Below, one piece after another: positions 39,021 to 50,392 of a DNA stretch of 64,000 nt. Location: assembly GCA_003439945.1 (NCBI GenBank), contig QVRM01001011.1:248001-312000 (forward strand), given 5' to 3'. This DNA is from Dermanyssus gallinae (taxonomy: Eukaryota; Arthropoda; Arachnida; Mesostigmata; Dermanyssidae). Made by a program: the position numbers and the translations under genes. Within the stretch, counting starts at the first letter, position 1. Every line of letters starts with the position of its first letter. The notes under the pieces were generated by a model. It was not told the origin of the DNA, ran no database searches, and was given only the letters and a program-made list of their open reading frames with translations.

Positions 39021-39064
39021 TTATATATATATATATATATATATATACAACATACATATATATA
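39021..39064. repeat. (TA)n array flush with a SINE end
   Basis: The (TA)n, with a short CAACATACA interruption, stops at 39064, where the SINE-C tail begins. Confidence 0.85.
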
Positions 39065-39211
39065 GGCAGCATAGTCGCTGAGTCTCAGCGGCATGGCTTA
39101 CCATCTATTCTCAATAAGCATGGCTTGTAGAAAGTTTGATTCACAACAGGGATCGAACCGACGTCACCCCGATAGTTGACAACCATGACTAGCGCCCTAG
39201 CCTCCTGCCCC
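39065..39211 (-). repeat. tRNA-derived SINE (family C)
   Basis: Read on the minus strand, the element begins GGGGCAGGAGGC, carries a tRNA-like D-arm region (about 39203-39184) and a perfect B box GGTTCGATCCC (39159-39149), then a non-tRNA body. The body recurs at 49641-49741. Its 3' end, at plus-strand 39065, is flush with (TA)n and its head is followed by TA-rich DNA. The A box is degenerate. Confidence 0.65.
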
Positions 39212-40189
39212 TATATACATATCTATATATACTCATATGCACAAATCGTTAATACAACCGGTAAAAGCATTTGCCATATTATCCACCAAGCTGCCGCATG
39301 TAGGTAGCATTTGCGTATTACAATTCGACTACGAATATTACCCATTACGGTTTACATACAGCATATATGCTATACATACAGCCCAGTAGGTGCAATGGTG
39401 CGTTACGGTCTCGTAATGCGTACACACGTACGCATGTATAAAGAACGTGATTATCTAGAATCGCTAGCCCAACAACACAGTTACGGCACGCTATCCCTCG
39501 CTCACTTCTATGGAACTGCTCGTCTGATTGATGATGCCGTCTTCAACGAGGCTCACCCGTGTGACAAGACGATTTTTTACGTACAGACAGACGCGCATCT
39601 ACCACGGCTAGCACTGCATACGGGCGAAATGTTTTTGTCTGCATGGCCCGTACCTATCCAGATCTTTTTGTCAAGACGTACAACATACAATACGTAGTAG
39701 CTAGGTTATCGCACTTTGCTCGTGCTCACTCATATATACGAGTATATTCATTCTGGCCCTGAAGTGTTTCTGCATTTCAGACGGCTAAAGGCTTTTATTC
39801 TATATTTGACTATGAATCGGTAACTTCGTCGTCTTGGGTCTTTGGCAACACGTCTACCGTCTCACCAGCGCTAATAGATAACAGCCACAAAAAAAAAACA
39901 GAAAAAAAATCAATTGAATCTCGTCCTTTAACAAGTATCATGGCGAAATGAACGCTGAATGTAACGAGCTCTTTACAAAATATTTTCTTACAATGGCCAG
40001 AAACAAAAATGTTTAATACAGCTTCAATAATCTGGAAATGTGGCTTTTAAACAACCCGGGCATCTCTTAACCTGCATAGACAGGTTCATCTGTGGTATAA
40101 CACTCTTAAAAGCTGTTTCTTGGGTACGTAACTATTAAATAGCCAGATTTCATACCACCCGTTCCGAAAGATAGAATTTCATATATATA
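39212..40189. other. non-coding, one unassigned open frame
   Basis: The plus strand is open for 128 codons from a TTG at 39311, with no recognisable domain. I do not treat it as a gene. Nothing else is seen. Confidence 0.35.
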
Positions 40190-40795
40190 GTCTTCCAGTT
40201 TTAGAAGCGTCATTCATCAGCTACACGCAGGCCAATCGATGGGAACAGTTTTTGTGTTTAGTTCAAAGAAGAAGAAAACGTAGTTCGGCGATTTTTAAGG
40301 AACCGAACATGAAGGCGCAACAAGTATGCATATTTGTTTAGTCTAAAAACTAAACCATATGTTCTAAAGAGGAAATGTTACGAACTGCTTGTGGTGATCA
40401 AGCAGTGTTCCGAAATACTGTATATAAGGAATCGGCACGAGATTTCGCCACCAAGATCTTCGGTCAAAAAGGAATAATGCTACTGCGAAATTTTAAGAAG
40501 ACTGCTCGAGAGCTTCCGATGCAGTAGGCCTGATTTGTGGGCTAACAAATCTTGGATTCTCCATCACGACAACGCACCGACGCACACATCGTCACCGATT
40601 TTGGCTTAATTGATGAAACATTCGATTTCTATATTTCCACAACCTCCTTATTCGCCGGATCTGGCTCCATGCAGTTCGTTCCTGTTCCCACGGATAAACA
40701 ACTTTCAACGAACTACGTTTCGAGACTTTAGAGGAGATAACAAAAATTTTCTATTCATAGTATATTTGTATCAGAACTCTTCGATCCGTCTTGGT
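40190..40795 (+). mobile_element. mariner remnant A, internally deleted
   Basis: The first about 130 bases (from 40190) and the transposase start region resemble the 5' part of the 50-kb mariner read on its minus strand, for example TTTAGTTCAAAGAAG-type sequence at about 40257. The plus strand then jumps to the C-terminal part: WILHHDNAPTH (about 40553) and PPYSPDLAPC (about 40644). FLF follows, with Ser where the third catalytic Asp is expected. An internal stop is present. About half the element has been lost, and it ends at a (TA)n array (about 40796). Confidence 0.75.
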
Positions 40796-40815
40796 ATATA
40801 TATATATATATATAT

Positions 40816-41789
40816 GTACAACACGATAGACTGGGGATCACCCGTTTCTGGATTTAAAGATCCCACACTACACAGATAGGCAGGTGTTCATTACGCATTT
40901 TTGTTTTTGGCCCACCGAAAAAATAGGTGGTAAAGTAACATGCTAGCCCGGACGAATTGAAACCATGACCGATATGTCACACGTTCACCAGGATAAATTG
41001 TTAAGCCACTTCAATATTGATTGACCGATAAACTGTAAAACAATATATTTATGCGCATATGTATAATACGCACATGCTCATATACCATTATATAGGCCTA
41101 TGTTCATATACAAATGTATACGGGTATGCTCATATACCATAAATACGGTAACAACTTTGACAGAGCTTACTATAAAATAACGACAATGGCATTTTATAAT
41201 TGAGTAGTCCCAAGTAATGAAGGCCTTGGAATCGCGCTCTCTTGCGGAGAAAAACTGGACACACGTCTAGAAGCCTGGTGTGCAAGTGCATATAAGCGAC
41301 TTAAAATTAATATTGTACGCCGTCGTTATTAGTAATATAATAGTTATCGCCTTATTAGTTATAACATACTTAAATATAATTATTTAAAAAAATGGAGGGC
41401 ATAATACCGCTGCACTGAATTGAACTCGTTTTCCTATGGATACATATATACATATGTGTACATATACACATGTGTACATATAGTATGTATAGGTGGTAGA
41501 ACTTGGTCAAAAAATGTTTCTTTGTGGAGGTGAGGAACGCGGAAACGTAGTGTTTGGTGAAATAATACATTTTTGTTGTACTTATGTGGCTGGCCGAATA
41601 TTACCTTACAAAGTGTGCGATTGCAAGAAAACAAAATGGCCGATTTAGAAACCGACGTATCGCGAATTGTCGCGTCCCAAAAAATCCTGGTAAAGTAGAC
41701 ATTCTTCGGGTTGTTGTTTTGAGCATAGTATAAAATGTTCAAGCTATTAAATCTGAAAATTTGAACGTTTAATATATCAACCCCCCGAT
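40816..41789. other. non-coding, AT-rich
   Basis: The stretch contains scattered ATATA and GTACATA palindromes (for example about 41445-41480) and no coding sequence I recognise. Confidence 0.45.
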
Positions 41790-41794
41790 GTTTT

Positions 41795-42530
41795 AGCCCA
41801 AACTACTCATCTATGCCGGATATTACGTCACTGTCGCTTCTAGATTTATTTCCAAAGATATATTCGTAGGTCTCCAAACAGGTAATAGTTTGGAGATATG
41901 TGGCTAGATCTGGGTGATATGGGGATGCTTGATAGTTTAAAACCTTAGTTTTCTTTTGCTGGTCTTGGCTAGAAAAGATGTGTGGGGGAAGCATTGTCGT
42001 GGTGAAACAGAACAGCCTACTTTTGCACTGTAGTGCTGCAATACGTAGGAACACAAGAAAGTGGCATTGTGCTCTGCAGTGAATGCTCTCACTGTATAAA
42101 GGCACAAATAATTGCTTCACCTAAAGAATACCTTTTTCCTTATGCCAGAAAACTGTCACCAAAACCGTTCTGATCGAGATGTTGTTTTAAGTCTGACAGG
42201 AGGCTTTTTGCCGCATACGATCAACTTCATGATGACAATTTTCCCCATCCCGCACTGAAATAATGGACGTAAGTTTCATAAACGGTTACGAGTCGACCCA
42301 AAGGACCTGCGCAATTCGCCTTGAGTTCCAAACTGCTCTTCGAAACAACTGGCACGCATTTCAGTAGTTGCTCCATTGTTAGCACGTACGGTAACTGCCC
42401 AGCTTTGATCTTCTTCATACGTAAATGTTAACGCTAGATTTGAGGTGCTGCACTGTGGCCAGTGCCCACGGTCTCCGCTATTTGGCGCAGCACCTTAAAC
42501 CGATGGCCAGTCATCACAAGTTTGTGGACT
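41795..42530 (-). mobile_element. mariner remnant C
   Basis: Minus-strand frames read LTMEQLLKCVPVVSK (about 42390) and LVTVYETYVHYF (about 42290), where the first catalytic Asp of VTxDET has become Tyr. After a frameshift comes FTTTMLPPH, a shifted reading of the HHDNASPH block, and then SPYHPDLA (about 41905). The order is that of mariner transposase and the sequence is distinct from copies A/B and from F. Terminal repeats were not found. Confidence 0.6.
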
Positions 42531-42758
42531 TTTAGTTCAATTTGTTTATTTAAACTTGGCCATCGAGAGCGGGGTGCGTCCTCAGTGCTTATATTGTGCC
42601 GTCTAAATGGGGCACTACACTTATAGAAGAAAAAGATAAGTATCTAATCACCACAGTCCGATGTTCGTTGTTTGCTTTATCGTCACACATGAAGGGTACG
42701 ACATGTTATACCTACGCGGTCTGCGGTTCTCCGGGACCGTTCAATCAGGCTCGAAGCA

Positions 42759-44491
42759 TTGGTACCTGCTTCCGGTAACTTCGACAATTCTGGACTTTCT
42801 GAGCCAAGCCGTAACGGCTACATCCCAGCGACCCGCTACCAGATGCAGCGTCTCCAGCAACCGGAGGCAATCTACCAGCCGTCACCGGAGCAGGAGCCGT
42901 GGACCTCGCAAAAGACAGCACAGTGGATTTGCGGGGGCGCTGCAACCGTAGCGCTCGCTGTTCGTACCGTTGGCATTGGATGGTGTCAATATCCTGATTC
43001 TGACAGAGACGTGGGCGATTGCGCCTTTTGATTTCTACCCGCTTTCTACGCCGTCCACTGCATGGTTCAAAAGTGTGCCGGTCCCGGACGACTCAGCGGC
43101 GGAGTGTATGTGCTGTAAAACCCTAGATTGGGGGGCGTCACCCCCTGCCTCGCCAGAGACAACCTTGTGGCCCTACGAGGCTTTCACTTTCGACTCATAG
43201 CGGCCTAAGCAAGGCCTGTGGACTCAGAAGCACCTCTCGCACTCGTTTTGAGGTTGGTCGGCAGCATTTAAGCCACGCTTCCGTTTGCTGCCCCTCTAAT
43301 CGTCGCGGGAGATTTTAACGTTCGTTTTGATTGTCCCTCCTCCAGCCTTACGTGACACCCTAGCCGACTATGGTTGCTGGATAATTACCCCAGCGTCATC
43401 TCCGAATTTTCTCAACCATTCTGCGAGCTTGGTTATCGATTTATTTACGGTCAGCTTAGGCGAAGACAGAATAAACTACACTGGAGAATGAAATTCGTTA
43501 AGTTAAGACGGGCTCATTCAAACACTGCTCTGAAACTCAAGGTGCATGACGACACGTCGAAAGCCCCCAGATGATTGCTTCCGGCCCGCAAACTAAACGT
43601 CGCGACTCTGCTGGAGCGCTCGCATGAGGTCCTGGCGATTTATAATACCATTGACGTCGCCCAATATGCTGATCGCTTCGTGGAGATCCTTTAATTGTCT
43701 ACTTGCTCCCCCAGGAAAAGGAGACATCGCCCCTAGTACGACTACAACTGTCACATTGCTCGAGCGGCACAGAAGACCGTCCATTTGTTGGCAGAGCTGC
43801 AGCCTGCGGCTAGGCCGCTTGTTGCTGTTTTCCGAAAGATCTGCCAGAAGACATACCCTTAGCAAAAGGTACCTCGAACAAGGCTACCCGGAAGCGGAAC
43901 GAGCTCCAAACGAGTGGCTTACACGCAGTGAGCAATCATTCTGTCCTATTAGCTCCGTCGCTCTCGTCAAATATTTTACCAAAATGCTTGCATCGAGTCT
44001 CTGAGGTACCGAAATGCTGCATCGACCCCCTGCGAATCACCGCTGTCTGGGACGAGGAAGCGACAGGGCATCGGCACCAGCTCGAGGAAGACTTGACGGT
44101 TAGAAAGGTTCTGCAAGCTCTTCAAGGGCTGTGCAACAACAAAGCATCAGGGCCGGGCGGCGTCCGGAATGAACACCTTGAAAGCTTGCTTGTACAGACT
44201 GTGTTAGACAGAATTCTTCAACAAATGCCTTAAGCGGAGCTTCTCCCAACTCAATGGAGAAATGCGACCCTACTATTGATCCCGAAAGGTAAAGGTGACC
44301 TTACTCACCTCTCGGACTATAAAGGCATTGCAAAAAGCAGCAAGTGCTATAAGCTACAGACGTCCTTGATCACGAATAGACTAAGCGACTCTTTAGAGGC
44401 TACAAACGTTGTCCCTGAAAAACAACATGGATTTCGAAAGGGCAGTTACTATACGCGGTATTTGTCGATTTCAAAGCCGTCTTTGACTCCG

Positions 44492-44493
<2 letters not shown>
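42759..44493 (+). pseudogene. LINE with endonuclease and 5' half of RT, cut by (TA)n
   Basis: Plus-strand frames give the endonuclease motifs NILILTETW (about 42988-43014) and VAGDFNV (about 43302-43322). They then give RT blocks LQGLCNNKASGPGG (about 44120-44160), LIPKGKGDLTHLSDYKGI (about 44275-44325), QHGFRKG (about 44425) and motif A FVDFKAVFDSA (44461-44493). The next base begins a (TA)n array and no further RT is found beyond it. The catalytic YADD is therefore missing. Several frameshifts separate the blocks. The YKGI/QHGFRKG wording differs from the LINE at 28 kb, so this is another family. Confidence 0.75.

Positions 44494-44521
<28 letters not shown>
44494..44521. repeat. (TA)n array truncating the LINE
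   Basis: The array directly follows the codon for the last residue of RT motif A. Confidence 0.9.
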
Positions 44522-44523
<2 letters not shown>

Positions 44524-44619
44524 CACAATAACTTTGCATTTCAAGATTCCACATAAGTACAATACAATCGTCATTATATACATATTGAACACTTCAGCGA
44601 CCGTCTCACCGGGTAAAAA

Positions 44620-44757
44620 GTGCAAAGACAGCCGATGCGTCTGGCAGCTCGCTGCGTGGTATTTAGCGCACATCTGCAAGCAGCACCGGCAACGACATTG
44701 ATCGACAACTTGGCGAAATACTTGGGTCGAACATACCAGGTGATGATAGCCATGTAC
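44620..44757 (-). repeat. dispersed repeat, copy 2 (partner at 27401-27548)
   Basis: The reverse complement matches 27401-27548 along its length. On this strand the sequence after the match continues for about 100 bases into the (TA)n array at 44494-44521. Confidence 0.65.
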
Positions 44758-45305
44758 CTGATTGTATCTTGTGTACACCTGCGGACCTGTGCATGCCATT
44801 CTATGCCAAGCTCCCTGGCGGGTTATACATCAAACTGCGGTACCTCTACCGAGGTTTCTTTCTACCCCTCTTCACTTTTCCCTGCCACTTCACTTCATCA
44901 CTTTTCCCTGGCACTCTAACAAAAATTGCTGAACTGACTCTGTAACAGGTGACCTAAGTCTGTCGCTTATTTTTTCCACTGCCGGTTTGATTTGATTGCC
45001 GGATGATTACTAGTCTGGTAGTTAGTTAGTCGTGTACATCCATTTGTTTGTTGCTCGACGACTCAATATTTGTTGTTAGGATTGCGGTAGCAGTAAAGAC
45101 GACGAATTGTTACGATGCAATCCTTAGATCCTATCGTTCCAGCCAGCTCCCCCCGATCCCCACTGACGCCAACCCAAGTTGGCCACTCATGAACTGCTAA
45201 ATGAGTCAATCTGATATTCGTTAGTCTATATTGTCGGCGTAAGCATATACATCCATGCACACACATACACATGTTCGCTGTCCTGACACGAATGTACAAT
45301 GAGCT

Positions 45306-45351
<46 letters not shown>

Positions 45352-45938
45352 CTCTGAGAGATGTCCGGTATTAATAAGCGAGCGGTATTAATAGGTTTAA
45401 GCCCCATGTTCGCGTGTATTGTGCATATGTTACACTCTTTATTTATGACAACTTCAATCTTTATCAGCAAATCCTAGATAATATTGCTAAAGCACTTGGC
45501 ATAATAGCCTAACTTAACAAAACGCAAAGAGTTATCTATCTGCTACCAAATTCGACATAAAATATCAAAACTCACACAATCCGTCGTGGCGGCTGTGTGA
45601 GAAAACGTCCAGAATTGCCACGCATAATTTGCATAGTAGGTCGTAATTTGTTCAGACGCCCATATGTTCAATTTACTAAGCTAGCGACTCAGCGCGTAAT
45701 TATCCATTGTGATAGAGATGTAGATTTGTACAAGTCGTTGTGAAAGGCACCGTGAAATCGCAGTAGCAGCGGGTACCTATGTCTGGGTTGTACATACTAC
45801 ACTCGTTTCGACGCAGACTGGTGAAACCGGGAAAGTCAACCCGTTCAGTACAACGTACGACGGTCCCAAGGTAGTGCAGGCACAACCGCCATGAAGGCAC
45901 AATGACATTTGGGCTGCAGAGAGTAATAAAAATACATA
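44758..45938. other. non-coding, one (TA)n array
   Basis: A (TA)n array lies at about 45312-45344. No gene or known repeat family is recognised. Confidence 0.45.
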
Positions 45939-45940
45939 TA

Positions 45941-46860
45941 TGCGAGGTGGCTCAAAAAACTCGTCGCATGAAATGCTAGCAAGAGACGGACAAAGGCCAC
46001 ATACCATTTATTGTTCACTATCGTCTCCCCGACAAGCTCAACACATCTAGTCCAACGATCCGCAATAGTCTTAAGACTACGAGCAAAGTAGTCAGAATCT
46101 TTAGACCCATATCAATGCTGCTCGAATATCTCTTTCCGGAGAGATACTTAATGAAGTTTTCAAACATATAATAGTGGCATTGGGCCAGGTCCAGAGAATG
46201 TGGGGGATGCTTGACGATTTGGAACTTAATTTTGCGCAATTTAGCCAAAGAAAGACATGTGTGAATGAGCGCATTGTCGTAGTGAAACATGACAGTCCTC
46301 TTCTGCATCGCGGGCCATAGTGTTATGATGCGTTCCTTCTATTTGTCCAAGAGTGTTGTATAGTACTCCCCAGTTATCGCTCTTCCTGTAAAAAGGTAGT
46401 CAATTTATAGAATACCTTTTGCATCTCAGAGAATGGTCGCTAAAACATTTTTTTGTTGAGCTGTGCCTCTTAGCATTGGCAAGAGGCCTTTTGTCGCGCG
46501 CGGCATATTTCCCGGTGGCAGCTTGCCGCTCTGTAATCAGATGATGGATCTAGGTTTCGTCGGCGATACACTGCACCATAGCTAATGGTCTAACATCTCT
46601 TCCGCTATTTCGCGTAGCTTCAATCGGCGGTTAGTTATCACGAGTTCGTAGACTTCTACCACAGTTTGCTCATCCGCGTCCCACGGCCATCCAGAACGTG
46701 GTGCATCCTGGATGCCTAGACTACCTCTTTTAAATGAGGCAATTCCTCTGGGGTAACGGTACTGTACGTATCATGACGCGCATTAGTTCTGCAAACTGCA
46801 TCTAATTTAGCTTTAACTTCCATTGCAGTTAAGTCTAAAAAAAAAATGTTTCATCACAAC
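45941..46860 (-). mobile_element. mariner remnant F, most of the transposase readable
   Basis: On the minus strand the pieces run in order from a helix-turn-helix region (RLKRGSLGIQDAPRSGWP, about 46740; NRRLKLREIAEEM, about 46630) to ADET then a stop in place of Trp, then IHH (about 46560). Then come ITGEYYTTLLD, FHYDNALIHT (about 46280), HPPHSLDLAQC (about 46205) and LSGKRYSSS. The first two catalytic Asp are kept; the third position, after LAQC, is His. A terminal-repeat-like GCGAGGTGGCTCAAAAAAC follows a TA at 45939-45940. I did not find a convincing partner repeat at the other end. Confidence 0.75.
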
Positions 46861-47074
46861 CCCGTACTCGAATTGCTTCACTGTCACTTAAGAGCCTGAC
46901 ATGTGATAGTCGCGCGCCCTACTGCAACGCAATGCGAAACCATCAAACTACATGATACGTATTTTTTACTTCCAACGAACGTCTCTCTCCGGAGCTATAG
47001 TTGGCATGAGCTTTTTGAAATTGTAGACACACGACGCTATGAATCACGATGCGGTCGATGCTACGATCCATTGT

Positions 47075-47117
<43 letters not shown>

Positions 47118-47119
47118 TA
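46861..47119. repeat. short spacer with (TA)n array
   Basis: A (TA)n array spans about 47076-47115. The remainder is unassigned. Confidence 0.6.
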
Positions 47120-47755
47120 TCGAAACGGCTTGTAGCACATCTTCTGGATACCTGATATGCAGCGTGAGCTTCTCCGCTCTCCGAGCCTTTATGCTACCCA
47201 ATAAGATGCCATTGCGTGTATCCTAAGATATCTTGTAGGAGAGTCGTAGCCCGCAAGATCGAGATGCATTGGTACCATCCCAGATCAATCTATGTCTTAC
47301 AGGTATCACCGTACACGCTCAGGTAAACACACAGACGCAGAGACCAGCAGTGTCACTTCATTTGTGGCATTGTGGTAACAGCTTTTGCGGTGCTTGACAA
47401 CGATTATTTCTTGGCCTTTGTATATGATTGTACACAAATCTGGTCTGTACCTCTTGGTCTTTTCTACTAGCGGTTCTCGGTCTGGTACAAATGTTAAGCT
47501 ACTGACGAACGTCCAGCCGCGTACTTGTCGCATAGTATTACCAAGCAGTTGGGCGTGTATAGCCTCAAACGTAATAACAACCTCCTTAAAATGTTTTTTT
47601 TTAAATTTTAGTCTCAAACGCGAATGAGCCCTAACTAAACAGTAGACAAAAAAAAAGTGCTGCTCGACTACTACCCTTAATACCCGAAAAGTACCCGGAT
47701 AGCCTAACGGACGTAACGTGACGCCCCTGTAGCTCTCTTCATAGAGCTTGCTCAT
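47120..47755 (-). pseudogene. possible second REL-type LINE fragment
   Basis: The minus strand is open for 149 codons from an ATG at 47755. Its C-terminal third reads WTFVSSLTFVP, then YRPDLCTII and GQEIIVVKHRK (about 47410-47360). This resembles the W-x-V ... RPDL ... VVD pattern before and in the restriction-like endonuclease of R2/R4-group LINEs, with Lys in place of the second acidic residue. It ends near a (TA)n array at about 47115. The similarity is weak and there is no upstream RT, so chance or another family is possible. Confidence 0.3.
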
Positions 47756-47954
47756 AACTCGTTGGTTAACTCCTTATAGTATTATTTCGAGGCAATGTCG
47801 TACAATCTGCCTGAGAGGGTGGTGAGAAACACGGTTTTAGTGGGTTCACAAGTACCACACCGATGTTTGCTAGATGCTGACACCGCATCGTGCACTTGTC
47901 ACGCTCACAAAGTTAAAAAGGCAATGTTCTCTAAAACACGTTTATATATATACG

Positions 47955-48024
<70 letters not shown>

Positions 48025-48025
48025 C

Positions 48026-48067
<42 letters not shown>

Positions 48068-48688
48068 TATATACGTATATATATTTATGAATTCAAATTA
48101 AAAGATACGATACGTTGTAACAAACAAACCAGTTGAAATTTGAATATGCCGTTTTGGGATAACGTAGTGAGGCATCTGAAAACGCGAATGGAGTGTCCGG
48201 TGTAGTCTTGCGCATGCAGGGACACTTGCGCAAACCCACGCAGGATGAAGGAGGAGATTGTTGTCACGTCCAATTGACGTGGCAGTGCCTGCGAGATTCG
48301 ATGATTAAGATGTAGCGAGATATTCTTAAATTTCTGACTGCGGAAGGTGTTCAACCGGCCGATACTCCTCGCCAGTTAGTGGCCGCATACGGAAAGAAAA
48401 AGTAGAGTGCCCACTTTTGTGAAGGCCGTGGTGTTTCAACGATGACCCAGAGAGTTCCATCAGTTTAGTCTGCTAGAAAAAATATCTCAAAGGGAGCCGC
48501 TTCAATTCGGACTCTGAACTGAACTCTTGTCATAGCTGCCGGATTTTTGAGAAGGGCGAATTCTTCGGCTCGTGAAACAGTGGAATAGTGGTGCTGAGGG
48601 ATGTGGTGATCACTTCTGAATAAAAACGTTAAATAGACCCACAGTGTCGTTCCGTACCTCTTTATTTGAACCTATTATATATATATAT

Positions 48689-48780
<92 letters not shown>

Positions 48781-50328
48781 GCTTTCGTCCCTAGGCAACA
48801 CTTTATGAGTGGGCAGGCATCTAAGTTTGCCCATTGTCCTCTAGCCGTCCTTCATTCGCATCATCGTGCTGATGAAGGACGGATTGCTAGACGCGGGATG
48901 GAGGAATTCCATTGTTGTTTGCACGAACTCGACCAGGGGCTCGCTCGCGCAACAAACACGAGACAAATCTTTTCTTGTTATTGCCGTCGTCGACTCATTA
49001 ACTCAGGCGTACCGACCCTATCGTAGAACACGTCATCACGTTGAGCGTACAAAATATGTAAATAAGCAGCTAGCACGCTCCAAGGTTGAACAGCAAATTA
49101 AGGTCGACAGTGGCCTTTCATGAGGCATGGAACACCAACCTCCATTGCCATAATTTTTTTTACATACGATAACACCGAGAGCACATGAAAATCTACGTAA
49201 ATAGCATAACAGAGCACATCACGTGGTCTGTTCGTGAATCTTTTATTAAAAATCTACAAATATTAGCACTGCGACAAAAAAATTAACGGAGATCCTAGTT
49301 GTCCGCTGATTCACATATGTGGTTCCTTTTTATATAACGAGTTAGACGAGGCAGTACACTGGGTATTAAGAAGTGCCAGGATGAGCGACTCTAATATATA
49401 TTAAAAAATATATATATATATATATATATATATTTACAGCACACTGGCGGCAGGTGAGGTTAGATACCTACCTTGGCTGTGTTTTTGGTTCGTTTTATTT
49501 AGTTAGATATAAACGTGTCAACAGAGAGAAAAAAGGGTTTCAACTTATTATATTTTACTTAATTTGCAAACTCCTACAAAGATCGTCTCTAAAGGGCCGG
49601 ATATATTTAAAATATTAGCATTTCCCTGACAGTCCTTCGTGGCAGCACGGCCGCTGACTCTCGGCGGTATGGTTTATATATATATTTTCTTAATGAGCAT
49701 CGCTTAAAGAGAAGTCGATTAACAACCGGCGGCGATATTTCCTTATACCTACTTGAAGATATTCTCGGCCGGAGAGCTAGAGGTGGTTCGAATACACTTA
49801 CATACACAAACACACACACACAACCGTAGCATTCACGAAATACGAGAAGGAGGATAGGCGTAAATAGATGAGCGGGAGTCGAGGGCAAACAAGATCATAA
49901 ATATTATATGTCTTCTCTGTCTGGTTATCTGTCTGAAAGGATGGAAAACCCGCCTCGTACTGGCTGCAATTACTGCCGAATATAAAACCAAATCAACTCT
50001 CATTTCTTGCCATTCCGTTCGGCCGCATCTATGCGGGTTGTCTTGCCATGAATTGAGGAGATGTCGTAGTTCTCTGCTCGCTATGAACGTTATCGGCCTA
50101 TCGATTGGTTAGCGTCTGTACTGACTCCTGGCGAACCACCATCAGTGAAATTAAGCCCTAGTATGAAAAAACGCAAATGCTATACGATATCTCAGTATGA
50201 TATCTCTGTGACGCCGCAGGGCGGGTGAATTCATCAGAGATGCATGCATTTGCGTTGATAAAATACCATTAGGAATACTAGCGGTAACACTGGCTGGAGT
50301 TGAAATATATATATATATATATATATAT
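47756..50328. other. non-coding with large (TA)n arrays; SINE-C tail copy
   Basis: (TA)n arrays lie at about 47955-48085, 48676-48778 and 49403-49432. The stretch 49641-49741 is a second copy of the SINE-C body (GGCAGCA..GCCGCTGA..CTC..CGGCGG..ATGG shared with 39065), without a clear tRNA-like head. A near-perfect short inverted repeat (CCGTCCTTCAT / ATGAAGGACGG) lies at about 48846-48882. No gene is recognised. Confidence 0.5.
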
Positions 50329-50392
50329 ACTTTTCGATCCAACCTCGTATATATATATATATATATATATATACGAGGTTGGATCGAAAAGT
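50329..50392. repeat. perfect palindrome: solo mariner TIR facing the TIR of copy B
   Basis: The 21 bases at 50329-50349 are the exact reverse complement of 50372-50392, the left terminal repeat (plus TA) of the mariner at 50374-51641. Between them lies only (TA)n. The left arm is also bounded outside by (TA)n, so it is an isolated terminal repeat without an element body. Confidence 0.92.

Noticed and set aside
39311..39697. 128-codon plus-strand open frame
   Set aside because: It starts at TTG, has no domain and shows no splice or repeat context suggesting a gene.
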